Part shown: in pieces, positions 1-11,189 of the stretch | Numbering within the stretch: the stretch's first letter is position 1 | Layout: every line of letters starts with the position of its first letter | Assembly (NCBI GenBank): GCA_034509735.1 | Contig: JACGWO010000007.1 | Location: 26,998,046-27,062,045, forward strand | DNA length: 64,000 nt | Direction of reading: 5' to 3' | From: Sesamum alatum | Taxonomy: Eukaryota; Streptophyta; Magnoliopsida; Lamiales; Pedaliaceae | Notes under the pieces: model-generated | Seen by the model: the letters and a program-made list of their open reading frames with translations, nothing else | What the model was told of the DNA's origin: nothing | Database searches by the model: none | Program-made: the position numbers and the translations under genes

Positions 1-2855
1 TCGTATGTCATCCTTAGGTATCTACCGCTTACCCCTCAGCTGCAGAGGTTGTATGCATTGGAAACCACAACAGAGCATATGACTTGGCATGCGAGCCATC
101 AGACGGAGGAAGGATCCATGTGTCATCCGTCTGATGCAGAGGCTTAGAAGATTTTTGACCGGACGTATCCTAATTTTGCGACTGAGCCTCGTAATGTTAG
201 ATTTGGGTTGTGCATGGATAGGTTTGCACCGCACGGCCAGTATAGTATAAACTTACTCATGTTGGCCCGTGTTACTTACACCGTACAATCTCCCACCGGG
301 AATATGCATAAAGTCTGAGTATATGTTCCTAACGATGGTGATCCTTGGCCCATCGAATTTGAAACGTCTTATTCATGTCTACTTGGAGCCGTTGATCGAG
401 GAGTTGCAAAATTTATAGCATGTGGGTGTACGTACGCACGATACTGCGACAAACCAGGCATTCATGATGCATGCCACATTGATGTGGACACTGAACGACC
501 TTCCTGCTTATGAAATGGCGTCTGGATGGAGTACTGCCGGTGTTATAGGGTGTCTAGTTTGTATGGAGGACACACGGGGATTCAATTTACAGTACGGTCG
601 GAAGGCATGCTATTTTGACTGCCACAGGTAGTTCCTACCATCGGATCATCCTTATCGCAGAAACAAGGAAGCCTTCAATAAAAATCAAATGGAGATGAAG
701 GTTGCACGTCCAAGGCTGACCGGAGAGCAGATCCGAACCCGTGTTGATGGGTTTAGTGTGGCAGTCGAACAACCGTTGAGTGAACCGGAAGGCTACGGTG
801 TCAACCATAAGTGGACAAAGAAAAGCATCTTCTGGGAGCTTGAATACTAGGGGGTGCATCTGATACGACACAATCTTGATGTCATGCATATTGAGAAGAA
901 TGTGTTCGATAATATATTCAATACTGTGATGGACATCAAGGAAAAAACGAAGGATAATCTGAATGCACGGAAGGATCTCAAGCTCGTATGTAATCGGCCG
1001 GAGCTTGAGGTGGATGAAAGGAGACCGAATGTGATGCCCAAAGCGGTATATACACTGACAAAGGAGCAAAAGAAGAAGATATATGAGTGGGTTTCGTTGT
1101 CTTAGGGTTTCCTGATGGGTATGCCTCTAACATGGCCTGTTGCGTCGACATGAAGGAGTTAAGGATGCACGGCATGAAGAGCCATGATTGTCATGTATTC
1201 ATGCAGAAGTTGATTCCGAATGCCTTCTGTGAAATGCTTCCAGAGCACGTGTGGGGGCCCTTGACGGATGTGAGCCTTCTATTCTAGATCCTATGCTCAA
1301 CAACACTAGATGTGGCCAAGGTAAAAGAATTGGACGATAGTGTAGCCGTCATCCTATGCAACCTCGAGAAAATATTTCCTCCTTCTTTTTTCGACTCAAT
1401 GGAGCATCTAATTGTTCACCTTCCATATGAGGCGCGCGTTGGGGGCCCAAGCGATACAGGTGGATGTACCCATTTGAGAGATAATTAATTAACTACTGTT
1501 AAATATATTATTTTTAAGTAGGAATTAATTTTCATTTTAATAAATACTCGTATGAATAGATTCCTACGCGATTTGAGGAAAAAAGTGAAAAACAAAGCAC
1601 ACGTCGATGCGTCAATTGTAGAGGCTTATATTGTTGAAGAAATCGGGTTTTTCTCCTCTCACTATTTCGAACCGCACATTCTCTGCGAGCGAAGCAGACC
1701 CGGTCGGAACGATGATCTCACGAGCAACGACGATCGAATAGTATGGTCTATTTTCAATTACCTGGGCCGAGCAAGTGGAGCTTCAAAGAAGAGATGGCTG
1801 CGCGGTGAGGAACTTCATGTTATCGAGACATACGTCTTGTGTAATTGTGAAGTAGTTGCACCGTACTACGATTAAGTGTCTTATACAAATATTGTTATCT
1901 CAAGCCTTCATTTCAAATTCAATTACATGTATATTTATAACTATCAGTTTTACTGTAACAGATCATTCTTGAATGAACTGTTCTTGCAACACAATTCGGA
2001 GGACCCGATAATTGATCAACTAGTGGTAACACAATTCAAGAATCGGTTCAAGCGTCGTGTAAGTGTCACTTTCTTGTAAGTGTGATATGCTCATTAATTT
2101 GTAATAAAATTATTTCAATTGCTATATGATGAATTGCAGGTGAAACCTGAGTTGAATAACACAAACGACGAATTATTGAAGTTGCATTATTGGGGTCCTA
2201 GAGCAGAAGTGACGACATACCCGTCTTAGTTCGTCAATGGCTTCAATTTCCACACTGAACGTCACAATTTCGGGAAGTCAACAATGAATTGTGGTATTTG
2301 TGTGAAAAGCTCATCATACATAGACACGGATTCTGACTTCTACGGAATTTTGGAAGAGATAATTCAGCTAGATTACCCACTAATTCCAAACATGCACATT
2401 GTACTGTTTAATTGTCGTTGGGTCGATCCGGTCAGAGGCATGAAGATACATCCTCGTTATCACATCGTTGATGTCAACTTCAAAAAGCTCTACCAAAAGA
2501 ATGAACCATTCATACTGGCTCAACAAACAGTACAAGTCTACTACGCGCATTATCCAAGCATGAAGAGAGATTATCCGAGCATGAAGAGAGACAAAGTCGA
2601 CTGGAAAGCTGTTTGCAAAATCAAGGTCGAAGAGTAATTTGATGACTTGCGATGGACCGAGGTCGCCTATAAGATGGATGAAGTCGTACCTAATCCAAAA
2701 TGTTATAAATAGATTACCAAACGTTTGAACTACATGACCCAACGGGAATACAGTTGGTCGTTGATCATGGAGCAGGGACATCGTGCTCGCCAGACAGTGA
2801 ATCCGAAGATGAAGATAGCTTTGACGAGGTTGAGTCCGATGAAGAGACTTATTGA
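1..2855 (+). pseudogene. TNP2-type CACTA transposase (3' part), decayed, with DUF4218 and DUF4216 regions
   Basis: Conceptual reading shows the transposase_21 (TNP2) core at 1-1100, with pieces such as HLIRHNLDVMHIEKN and DERRPNVMPKAVYTL. DUF4218-like sequence follows at 1100-1875 (SHDCHVFMQKLIP, ending in NCEVVAPYYD), and DUF4216-like sequence at 2240-2640 (SDFYGILEEI, FNCRWVDPV). The C-terminal tail is acidic and ends near 2855. Plant-type introns are recognisable at about 1876-1960 and 2060-2140. TNP2 is the catalytic protein that binds the termini and excises CACTA elements. Many stops and small indels interrupt the frame (for example at 858 and 1104), so it is a pseudogene. The N-terminal part lies outside the window. 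The family call is firm; exon edges in the first kilobase are approximate. Confidence 0.9.
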
Positions 2856-2959
2856 ATTTTCTGAAATTTTTCTATAATTTTTTATTAACCTTATTGTGAA
2901 AATTGTATTAGAAATATGTATTTTTATTATTTTAAGAAATAATAATAAATTTTAAAAAT

Positions 2960-4330
2960 TAGAACGGATATTATATACTACGACCGTTCCTACTTCAGGT
3001 ACAACTTTTTGAGTAGGCGCCAAACCAAAAAATTGGGAAAATTTGAATTAGGAACGGTCCAAATTCCTTAGGACCGTTCCTATTTCAGGTACAAATTTTC
3101 AAATATGGCGGCTACTTAAAAAAAATAGAGGAAAATTTGAATTAGGAACGGTCCCTGAAAACCTAAGACCGTTCCTAGTCTCAGTACAATTTTTCAAATG
3201 GCGCCTACTGAAAAAATGGCTCCAAGTTCGAATTAGGAACGGTCATACCAATTGGTAGACTGTTTCAACAAGAGGTCCAATATTTTGTTTTGGCGCCCAA
3301 TGAAAAAAGTGGTGGGAAAATCAACTTTTGGAGCGGTCGGTTTATAGAGGACCATTCCTAGAGAAAATAGGAACTGTAAATATGTGCATGTCTAAAAAGG
3401 ACATCATTTTTTTCTTTAGGAACGGCGGTTGGAACACTTGCTCTATTAGGTGATCGTTCCTATTCGTACAATTCCTTACAATCATGTTGATATCTCAACA
3501 TCCATGAGCCGGATCGACACCATTTTTAAATACATACAAGATTATGAATATGAATTGATATCCAAAGGTCTGATTTTCAATCAACAACCTGGATTTAAGG
3601 ATGAATCTGTTTTTATTACGTTGAATACTGACTGGACACGATATCTCGGAACTGCACACCGAAATTTTTCAAAACTACATTCAATTGTATTTTTTTTTTG
3701 TGTTATATCATATCTAACGGTCTGAATTGGAATTTTGATGGTCTGATTATGCCATGCAGTACAAAAATATAGGATGTTAGTTACATCTGTGAAATACTAA
3801 CCAACATAAATTTACAAATATACTTCATACTGTTAACGTGTGTCTATTTTTTGAAAATTACTTTGTATTTTAAAATTCTTTAAATATCCAATTGTATACC
3901 TTTATTCAATCATATGAGTGTTTGGAACGTGTTTTTCTTAATTTATAGTTATTATCTGAGAAGGTAAGAAAAATATTGGAATACATATAGGAACGGTTCC
4001 ACATGAAAGTAGGAACGGTTACTATGTGGGTGTCAGGAAACGACACCGTTTTATTCATTAGGAACGGTATTGGGAATAATTTTCCTATTAAGTAACTGTT
4101 CCTATTAGTGCAATTGCTAATACTAAGTATTTGGAATTTATATAGGAACGGTAATCTGTAATTCAGGAACGGCATCTAATGGGAACGACAATGGGAACGG
4201 TAATATAATTAACTAGACCATTTCTATTTAGGTCAACATGAGTACAAGATATTGAAACGACATTGTATTAAAACAACAAATGACGTCGTATTCTTTATTT
4301 GGACCGGTTGTAGAACGTCGTATAAAATAT
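2960..4330. repeat. Internal array of GGAACGGT motifs between the two CACTA genes
   Basis: More than a dozen copies of TAGGAACGGT or the complementary ACCGTTCCTA, with decayed variants, alternate on both strands. In CACTA elements such motifs usually sit only near the termini, where a TnpA-like protein binds. Here a full cluster lies downstream of TNP2 and directly upstream of a TATA-like box at 4342. Copy 2 has the equivalent cluster at 19915-20400. Inference: it is a regulatory binding array for an internal promoter, or the remains of an ancestral terminus. Confidence 0.8.
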
Positions 4331-4339
4331 GACCGTCCC

Positions 4340-4377
4340 TTTATATAAATTGGCTGATTTTTTCTCACTTTGCAAAA

Positions 4378-4421
<44 letters not shown>

Positions 4422-4467
4422 GCTGTTACTCTCTCTCTCTCTCTCTCTCACTCCGCTTCTCTCTCTC

Positions 4468-4521
<54 letters not shown>

Positions 4522-4735
4522 ATCTCTCATACCACCGTCCGCCACCTCCATCCACAGTCGCCGCCGCCGCATCCAGCTTCACCGCATACGAGGAGATCGT
4601 CCGCTTCCCGCCAGTTTCTTTAACGCCTCGCCGCCTGCCTGCTCGTGTAAAAGCTCCGCCGCCGCCTATTTCAGACGACCGCCCTCAGCCGCCGCAGTCG
4701 CCTGCTCCTGTTACCGCCTGCACCACTACCAAGTA
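4340..4735 (+). promoter_or_regulatory. Probable internal promoter and CT-rich 5' leader/first exon of the second CACTA gene
   Basis: TATATAAATT at 4342 is followed about 40 bases later by a long CT microsatellite (4381-4524) and then a GC-richer, proline-codon-rich stretch (4530-4735). This looks like a plant core promoter, a pyrimidine-rich 5' UTR and a first exon. CACTA copy 2 lacks the segment: its sequence jumps from GATTATGCCATG straight into a different proline-rich exon at 20669. The long SLSLSL reading frames across the CT run are low-complexity artefacts. Which base starts transcription cannot be seen. Confidence 0.45.
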
Positions 4736-4739
4736 GGCT

Positions 4740-5765
4740 TTTATAAACCTATTTTTATTTTTATTTTCTTTTTTGCATTTTTCTGAAAAATGCATAATCT
4801 GAAAATGCATAATTTTTTTGCTGTTTTGCATTTTCTGTAATTTGTTTCATTTCTATATTTGTTACATTTTCTGCAATTTTCTGTAAATTTATGTATTTAT
4901 GTGATTGTAAATTTCTATAAATTCACAATACAAGTTTATGTGATTGTAATGTAATTTATGTAATGTAGTTTATGTAATTTTTGTAATTGTGTAATTTATG
5001 TAATTTTTGTTGTTTTGTTGTTGTAATTGTAGGTAAATTTTTGTAATTTTTGCTGTGCTGTAATTGTAGGTAGTTTATGTTTTTTGTTGTAATTATAGGT
5101 AATTTTTGGAATATAGGATAATTATGAAATTTGGTGAAAATACATAATAAATTTTCATGTATATAATTCTGAAAAAAAAACCCTAAAAATTCTATAATTT
5201 TTTATGAAAATAAAACTGTAATTTTTACCAAATTTTTAAAAATTTTCTGTAATTTTTATATAATTTTGGTCAATTTTTCTGCAATTTCATAAAATTTAGG
5301 TAATTTAGTGTAATTTATGAAAATTTTGGGGCATTTTTGTATTTTACATAAATTTGGGAATTTTCTGTGTTTTACATAAATTTTGGTAATTTTCTGAAAA
5401 ATAATGGTAATTTTCTGTAATTTGTCCAAAATTTGTTAATTTTCTCAATTTAAGAAAATTTTGGTAGTTTTCTGTAATTTGTGAAAAAGTTGTTATTTTT
5501 CTGAAATTTATGAAAATTTGGAAACTTTTCTGAAATTTTTGAAAATTTTTGGGTAATTTTCTGTAATTTGTTAAAATTACAATAATTTTATGAAATTTAT
5601 GAAAAAATTGGGTAATTTTCTCAAATTCGGGAAAAAATTGTTAATTTTCTGTAATTTAAAAATTTTCTTAAAATTTATGAAAATTTGGTAATTCTCTATA
5701 ATATTTTGTAAGGATATAGGTAAATATTTGTATTTAGTATAAATATATAGGAAAAGCATCTTCTG
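4740..5765. repeat. AT-rich degenerate minisatellite, probably intronic
   Basis: Dozens of degenerate copies of a roughly 25-40-bp unit built from TTTTCTGTAATTT and ATGAAAATTTGGTAA run from about 4840 to 5700, preceded by TTTATGTAATTTTTGTAATTGT-like repeats. No coding potential is visible. It separates the leader at 4340-4735 from the exon at 5872, so it may be a large intron of the second gene. Copy 2 has nothing comparable. Confidence 0.7.
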
Positions 5766-5871
5766 AGAGCTTGAAGGTAACGTTAATTTCAGTTATCAAT
5801 TAAATTTTTATTTTAAATATTTTAAACAATCTGAGTTATGATATATATATATATATATAATTTTAATACAG

Positions 5872-6821
5872 ATGACGTACTGGTGGGACTACGACGACGA
5901 GGCCATGTTCAAGATCTTCCACATCTGGGAGGGAAAGTTCCTCCGAAAGAAGTTCGTCCTCGCCAGACAGTCTCTGCGAAGCCTCTATGGCTGGCGAACG
6001 AAGTCTTGGCGGCAGCTCCTGCTCTGCAGGGAGTCCCCGGAGTTCAAGAAGTAGTGCACGAAGAACAAGGCGAGTTGTCCGCCAACCCAGCCGCATCCGC
6101 TACTGTGTTACCGCGGGGGTTCTGTCTCCGTCGGTATGCACAAGCGAAAGATGGTAAGACATTTAATTTTATTTAAAGTATTTATTATTATTAAATTAAA
6201 ATTGTAATAACTGTTTTCCATTTCTTTTTACAGGAGGAGCAGCACTCAGCCGGGCAGTGAAGCAGATGGAGTTATTTCTCCAGATGCTACAAGAAGAAGG
6301 CTGACGGTGGCTGGAGCGGGCCGAGGCAACGGAGGTGGCGGTAAGTTGTAGATTTCATATTCTAATTTATTTTTTTTAATGTTTGAAAATATTCTAATTT
6401 ATTCTAACTATTTTTGCAGGAGACGTTCCAGAAGTTGTTGGAGGATCACCAGTCTCAGGCTACGGCCAATCCTGGGGATCCGTCCGGCCGAATCAAAGGG
6501 CTCGGTGGTGCGAAACCGAGCAGGAGATATGTGGCTGGGGGCAAAACAAGGGCCGAGTATTTCGGTCTTGGTTCTGAGGCCCACGGTCTCAGCCAGACCG
6601 TTTACTCGCCATCACCATCACCATCACCGACCACCACCACCGCCAACGTTAAACTTGGAGGGTCGGATGGTCCGCCTCGAGGAGATGATGGTGGATTATG
6701 ATGGGCATGATGAAGGTCCTGCAGACCAGTTACTCCGGCGCCGGCCGTCATGGCCTCCTAGAGACCCCCCCCCCCTTCAGACGTTGACGAGATGGATGAG
6801 GACGAGGGAGATGAGGAGTAG
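5872..6821 (+). pseudogene. Second CACTA gene, Ptta/En/Spm Transposase_24-like, decayed
   Basis: Three exons with canonical GT-AG borders are visible: 5872-6153 (starts MTYWWDYDDEAMFKIFHIW), 6234-6340 and 6420-6821 (starts ETFQKLLEDHQSQA). The WEGKFLRKKF-type core and the ETFQKLLEDH segment are typical of the plant Ptta/En/Spm transposase family, the second protein of many CACTA elements. The protein ends in an acidic tail (DVDEMDEDEGDEE). The first exon has a premature stop after SPEFKK where copy 2 continues SPEFKEEDAKNKANRSA, so an indel broke it. A poly-C run near 6767 adds another frame problem. Its exact molecular role is not certain; terminus binding is a common assumption for second CACTA proteins. 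Confidence 0.8.
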
Positions 6822-7019
6822 ATTTAGGACTTTTTTTATTTTTTTATTTTTGTAATTAAATTGGATAATATTATTATTTAATATATTTTTTATTTCTAAA
6901 TTACGTATTTTTTCATATTTAAATAATAACTATAAAACCAAATTCAAAAATATTATTAATAATTAATATATATTTAATGATAATAATTATTACTATAAAA
7001 AAATTAATAATTCATTATT

Positions 7020-7754
7020 TAGGAACGGTACTTTAGATGGTCTTGGAGCACTTACAAACCGTTCAATTTTTTGACTGTTTTAAATAAGGACCGTTCCTAT
7101 TATCGGGTAAACAACCATTCAAAATTTATATGACAACCGTTCCTAAAAACGGGGTAAAATCGAATTCCAAATTATGGAGAGACCGTTCCTACATGTATTC
7201 CAAATTCAATACTTTCCTGGTTAGGTTTTCCTTCTAAATACAATACCAAAAAACTGGTCCAATGTCGTATTCCAAATTAGGAGTATAAAATCCGTTGCCA
7301 AAGACCGGGTCAAAATGTATTCCAGTGACCGTTCCTAACTTGTATACCTGACCGTTCCAAGACGTATTCTAGAAACAGTGCTAAAATATATCTGTAACTT
7401 ATGCTGACAATTCCAAAAATGGGTTTTTAACTAGTTCCTAATTGCGCGATTTACTTTTGATATGACCGTTCCAAAAATTTATAAGGTGCTCGCAATGGAA
7501 AAATTATCAATTCATACATACAAAGATAATTAGGAACAGGTAAAAACGGTTGTATGCCAAAAATCGTTCCTAAACTAGAATGGTCGCCCTATTCCCGTTC
7601 CTAATTATTAGGAACCTCTCCTTGCAACGGATAGCCTCCCGTTCCTGAACCGTTCCTACTACCAGTCGAAATGAATCGAGTGATCTATTTACCATTCCAA
7701 AAGTTAAAAAAATCGTTCCTATTCCCGTTGCAATTCCTGCATTTTTTTGTAGTG
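7020..7754. repeat. 3' subterminal repeats and terminal inverted repeat of CACTA copy 1
   Basis: ACCGTTCC/GGAACGGT motifs recur on both strands every 20-60 bases from 7021 onward and end with CAATTCCTGCATTTTTTTGT then AGTG at 7754. The last 24 bases match the reverse complement of the 5' end of copy 2 at 16642 with few changes. Confidence 0.88.
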
Positions 7755-7810
7755 TCAAGGACAGTAAGAAATTATATTTTAAAAAAAAATTGCCTACACT
7801 TGATGTTCTA

Positions 7811-7879
7811 TGACAAACAGTGAGGATCATGCCACGTCAATACGATCTGTTGATGTGGCATCATCCTTACTGTTTGTTA
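7811..7879. promoter_or_regulatory. 69-base imperfect palindrome with paired bZIP-like ACGT core
   Basis: Arms 7811-7840 and 7850-7879 are complementary at most positions and flank the loop TACGATCTG. One arm contains CCACGTCA, a known plant bZIP-type core; the other has the decayed CCACATCA. The palindrome lies about 10-20 bases upstream of the TATA-like box. Related hairpins are at 34233-34305 and 38479-38556; single or damaged arms are at 13503-13555, 16284-16320 and 30880-30917. A promoter role is inferred. Confidence 0.55.
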
Positions 7880-8076
7880 TGAGAATATTTTATAAAAATC
7901 AGTGTAGATATTGCTAAATAAAATTGTATGAATTATTTCCATTACATTCACTCTTTACATATTTACACAAACACACACAACACACGCACACTCACATACA
8001 TAATTACTTGTTCACCCTCTTGTCTTTAATCTCCTCCATTCTCTCTTTTCTTTGTCTCCTCTATTCTCTCTCTCTC

Positions 8077-8110
<34 letters not shown>

Positions 8111-8520
8111 ATACACACATACTTCACACAACACTTTGTGTGCACAACAAAAGATGGAGCACAACTTAAGTAATGGAAGCAATGTACATCTTTAGTTTAC
8201 TGATTCAACCTTGAATTGAATTTTATAGTTTTGTATAACTTCTAACATATGTTAATTTTACCTTGTAGATGGAACCAATACTCGAGAGAGACAACTTATA
8301 CGGGTGTTGGAGGATTAATAGTGTGCTCTTTCTGGAGCCACTCAATTTTAATTGGCCGCCAACCACCTCCGCCACCACCTCCACCATCACAACAAGCATC
8401 TCCAAGAGTGCAAACAGGCATGGGGCAGATCTTTCTTTCTATATTTATTTTTTTAATTTTTTCTAATACATATATATATATATACATGTGTGTTAATTTT
8501 GCTGCTCTTCTTTTTTTTAG
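7811..8520 (+). repeat. Hairpin-promoter repeat family, unit 1
   Basis: This is the best-preserved copy of a family seen at least nine times in the window. It has a 30-bp imperfect inverted repeat (7811-7840 and 7850-7879) around a 9-base loop; the arms contain GCCACGTCAA and TTGATGTGGC. A TATA-like box follows at about 7890, then an AC/CT-rich leader and a first putative coding piece (about 8153, MEHNLSNGSNVHL). A pyrimidine stretch ending TTGTAG at 8268 looks like a splice acceptor. The second piece starts MEPILERDNLYGCWRI at 8269 and becomes proline/threonine-rich. I do not recognise the protein. The orderly promoter-leader-ORF layout suggests a retroposed or transduplicated transcription unit. 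Confidence 0.7.
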
Positions 8521-8739
8521 ATCTTAATATTTTATATGAGAACTTCATAAGACTACTAATGAATGTGTAACTGCTCAATCTTGAAAGTGTAAACACAATC
8601 CCTTAATTTGTTTTTTACCTTCAAATTTTGAAATAAAGCTTTTCGAAAAAATAAAAAATAAAAAATAAAAATTGGCCTTTCTAAAAAAAAATTATATATA
8701 AGGTTTGATCTATGGGAAATATTATTTCTTCTCCATCTT

Positions 8740-8744
8740 AAGAA

Positions 8745-8790
<46 letters not shown>

Positions 8791-8862
8791 GATTTTTTTT
8801 GGAGGGGGAGGGGGTACAGGGTTCGATCTGTGAAAAAGCTTCTTTCTTTTCTATCTTAAGGT

Positions 8863-8905
<43 letters not shown>

Positions 8906-8990
8906 CCTCTCATTTTCGTTTTCTTTTGCTCTTAAGGGGGGTTACAAGGTTTGATTTGTGGGAAATATTCTTTCTTCTCCATGTTAAGAT

Positions 8991-9036
<46 letters not shown>

Positions 9037-9055
9037 TCTTCTTCTTCTTCTTCTT
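8740..9055. repeat. CT microsatellite cluster in three diverged tandem blocks
   Basis: Three similar blocks each join a short leader (GGTTTGATCTATGGGAAATATT-like, ending in TCTTAAG) to a 30-50-base CT run: about 8747-8786, 8866-8902 and 8995-9032, the last followed by CTT repeats. The same blocks appear as GA runs at 37400-37660 in the inverted arm. Microsatellite expansion inside a duplicated module is the simplest reading. Confidence 0.85.
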
Positions 9056-9408
9056 TTCTATTTTTTTAATTTATTGGTGAACACTAATGAGTGGGGATAA
9101 GGAGTTACATGCCCATCCAAATAATAAAGTTTGAATTCAAGGAATTTGTTGAAGGTTGAGTGTTCATATAAAAATAGGTTAAAAATCTAAGCGTCAAGTT
9201 AAAACTGTCAGAGCAGCTGTTAAAAAACAATAGTAGTTTTGCTTTTATAATCAAGATTAATAAGGTATCATATTAATTTGCAGCTTGTCTTTTGTTTTTT
9301 TTTTTTTTTTTTTGAACAAATTTTGCAGCTTGTCTTGAATTACCTCTTGACATGTGTACCATGGAGAATTCAACAACCAAAGAGCTACTCTATAGTCAAC
9401 ACACCCAT

Positions 9409-10640
9409 AAGTGCATATACTAAAGTAGAACTAAGAGGAGATATATTGCCTATCAAACCAAATAAAGGGAACTAACACTTTATACATGCATATACTTGTT
9501 ATGCCGTCAATTGAAAACTTGAATATGCTTATTCTATTAATCATATCGGATGGTTCCGTGAATTTAAGAAAAAAAAAAAAGAACTTGGCACATAGATTAC
9601 AAATCATTCTCACCATTTTAATTTTTGTTTATTTGTCCACTTCATCAACCAATATTGGTTAAGATTCAATTCTTGTAGGAACAAGCACGATCAAGCAGCA
9701 AGGATCTTCACAATGGAGAAAACAGGACCCAATTGCATCTAGGATTGTGGCATCAAAAGCAATTTTGCTCAGAGTTTTAAGATGCGAAGAAAAGTCTGAT
9801 TATATTTTGGAGATGTTGGAAGTTGCTTTAATTTCTTCTTTTGTGAAGTCATACTTTGTTTATAGCCACTATAAGAAAATCATGAAAGAAGCAATACTAA
9901 TAAAAACAAAGGGCCTTATACTTATATTTCACATTAAATTTGAATGTGAAAAGGCAAAATGTTTCATCTTCTAACATTGCTGCTACACACACACATAAAA
10001 AAAAAAGGAACTAAACAAGACAATTAAATTTGAGATATATAAAATACCAAAAATTAGTATAACCCTCTTATGCATATTCTTGTTTTCTTGCATCAAAGAT
10101 TGCAACATGGAAGACAACATATTATGTTTTATTACCATATGAGAAATTGGATATAAAAAATATGGAAGCGAAAGAAATGTACCTTGGGCAGAGGGTGGTG
10201 TTCCCAGTGAATGAAGAAGTCTATCCCGATATAGAAAGCAAGTATCCGTTATCAATGAAAGAGCGACTAGAGGGGAGATAGACTATTGAGGTTAGAGAAC
10301 GTACGGGAATTATCAAGACCGAAAAGGTACGTTACTTAATATAGCTGCACTCATCTCTTAGTTAAGTACATACATAAAGTATGTTAGTTAATTCAACTAC
10401 ACACATCTCGTAGTTAGGTAAGTTAAATACAACTACACGTGTATCTTAGTTAAATAGATACAGAAGTTACGTTAGTCAATATAACTACATGCGTCTTTTA
10501 GTTAAGTAGATACATAAAGGTATGTTAGTAATATACTGCGCATGTCTCTTAGTTAAGAAGGATAGAAGACACGTTAGATAATATTACTACACACGTCTCG
10601 TAGTTAAGTTAATACAACTGCACGTGTCTTTTGCTTAAGT
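9409..10640. other. Left-arm-specific segment, 1.2 kb, with possible exon remnant
   Basis: In the right arm the sequences flanking this segment are joined (reverse complement of 37060-37020 reads CACACCCAT then TAGTCAATATAAC). It is therefore either inserted in the left arm or deleted from the right, perhaps between the tandem repeats at its right end. Around 10180-10327 one frame reads QRVVFPVNEEVYPDIESKYP, interrupted by one stop and followed by a good donor (AAAAG then GTACGT). It resembles an exon of an unidentified gene. The rest (9480-10170) is AT-rich without a recognised feature. Confidence 0.5.
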
Positions 10641-10700
10641 AGATACATAAGTTACATTAGTCAATATAATTACATGCGTCTCCTAGTTAGTAGACACATA
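10320..10700. repeat. Tandem minisatellite, about 55-bp unit, roughly seven copies
   Basis: Diverged units carry the core CTACACGTCTCTTAGTTAAG followed by TAGATACATAAAGT and TACGTTAGTCAATATAA. The inverted partner retains only one unit (about 37005-37040). The array is therefore either an expansion in the left arm or a contraction in the right. Confidence 0.85.
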
Positions 10701-11189
10701 TTATAAAAGATACATTGAAATCAAGGCACACTACTTCATAGACTTGTGTATGGTTGTAAACAATTTGGAAATACTTGTATGTTGGATTTTGTTGTTTTTT
10801 TATCTTATTCAGTTGATAATAGAGTCGCCAATGTTTGCTTTCATGTAACAAGTTATATATTTTGACATAAAGTCATTATCATTTATGATCTTGTCTTAGT
10901 GACACTGCATCATATAATACATCATTCACGATATCAAATTTTAATTTATTTATATTAAAAAAGTAGTTCGTGAAGCTATAAAATATTTTCACAACACCCA
11001 AGAATTGGATGCCGTAAATATTGTGGTCTTGAAATATTATCTATTTGATTTACATGTGTATTTTTATTTTTATTTTGCATAAGGATATATCTACTAATTA
11101 ACAAGAGTTCTAATTATTTATGTTCCAAGAAATAGAATTCACTTCCATTAATTTCCTAACCAAAATTTCTTCTTTTTAGTTTTATTTCC

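Larger units (their letters stand above)
1..7754 (+). mobile_element. CACTA (En/Spm) transposon, copy 1, 5' end outside window
   Basis: The right terminus is seen directly: the sequence ends TTTTTTTGTAGTG at 7754, the reverse complement of a CACTACAAAAAAATGC terminal inverted repeat. It carries two genes in CACTA order: a TNP2-type transposase (1-2855) and a Ptta/En/Spm Transposase_24-type gene (about 4340-6821). The motif GGAACGGT or its complement recurs many times near the 3' end and, unusually, between the two genes. The flank after the end (TCAAGGAC) matches an uninterrupted relative near 38605 (reverse complement TTCAAGGACC), which supports a TCA target duplication although the 5' flank is not in the window. 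Both genes have stops and frameshifts, so this copy is not autonomous as read. Confidence 0.9.

Noticed and set aside
4329..4786. Two overlapping frames of about 135 codons rich in SLSLSL
   Set aside because: They are translations of a CT microsatellite in different frames. The region is better read as a promoter and pyrimidine-rich leader.
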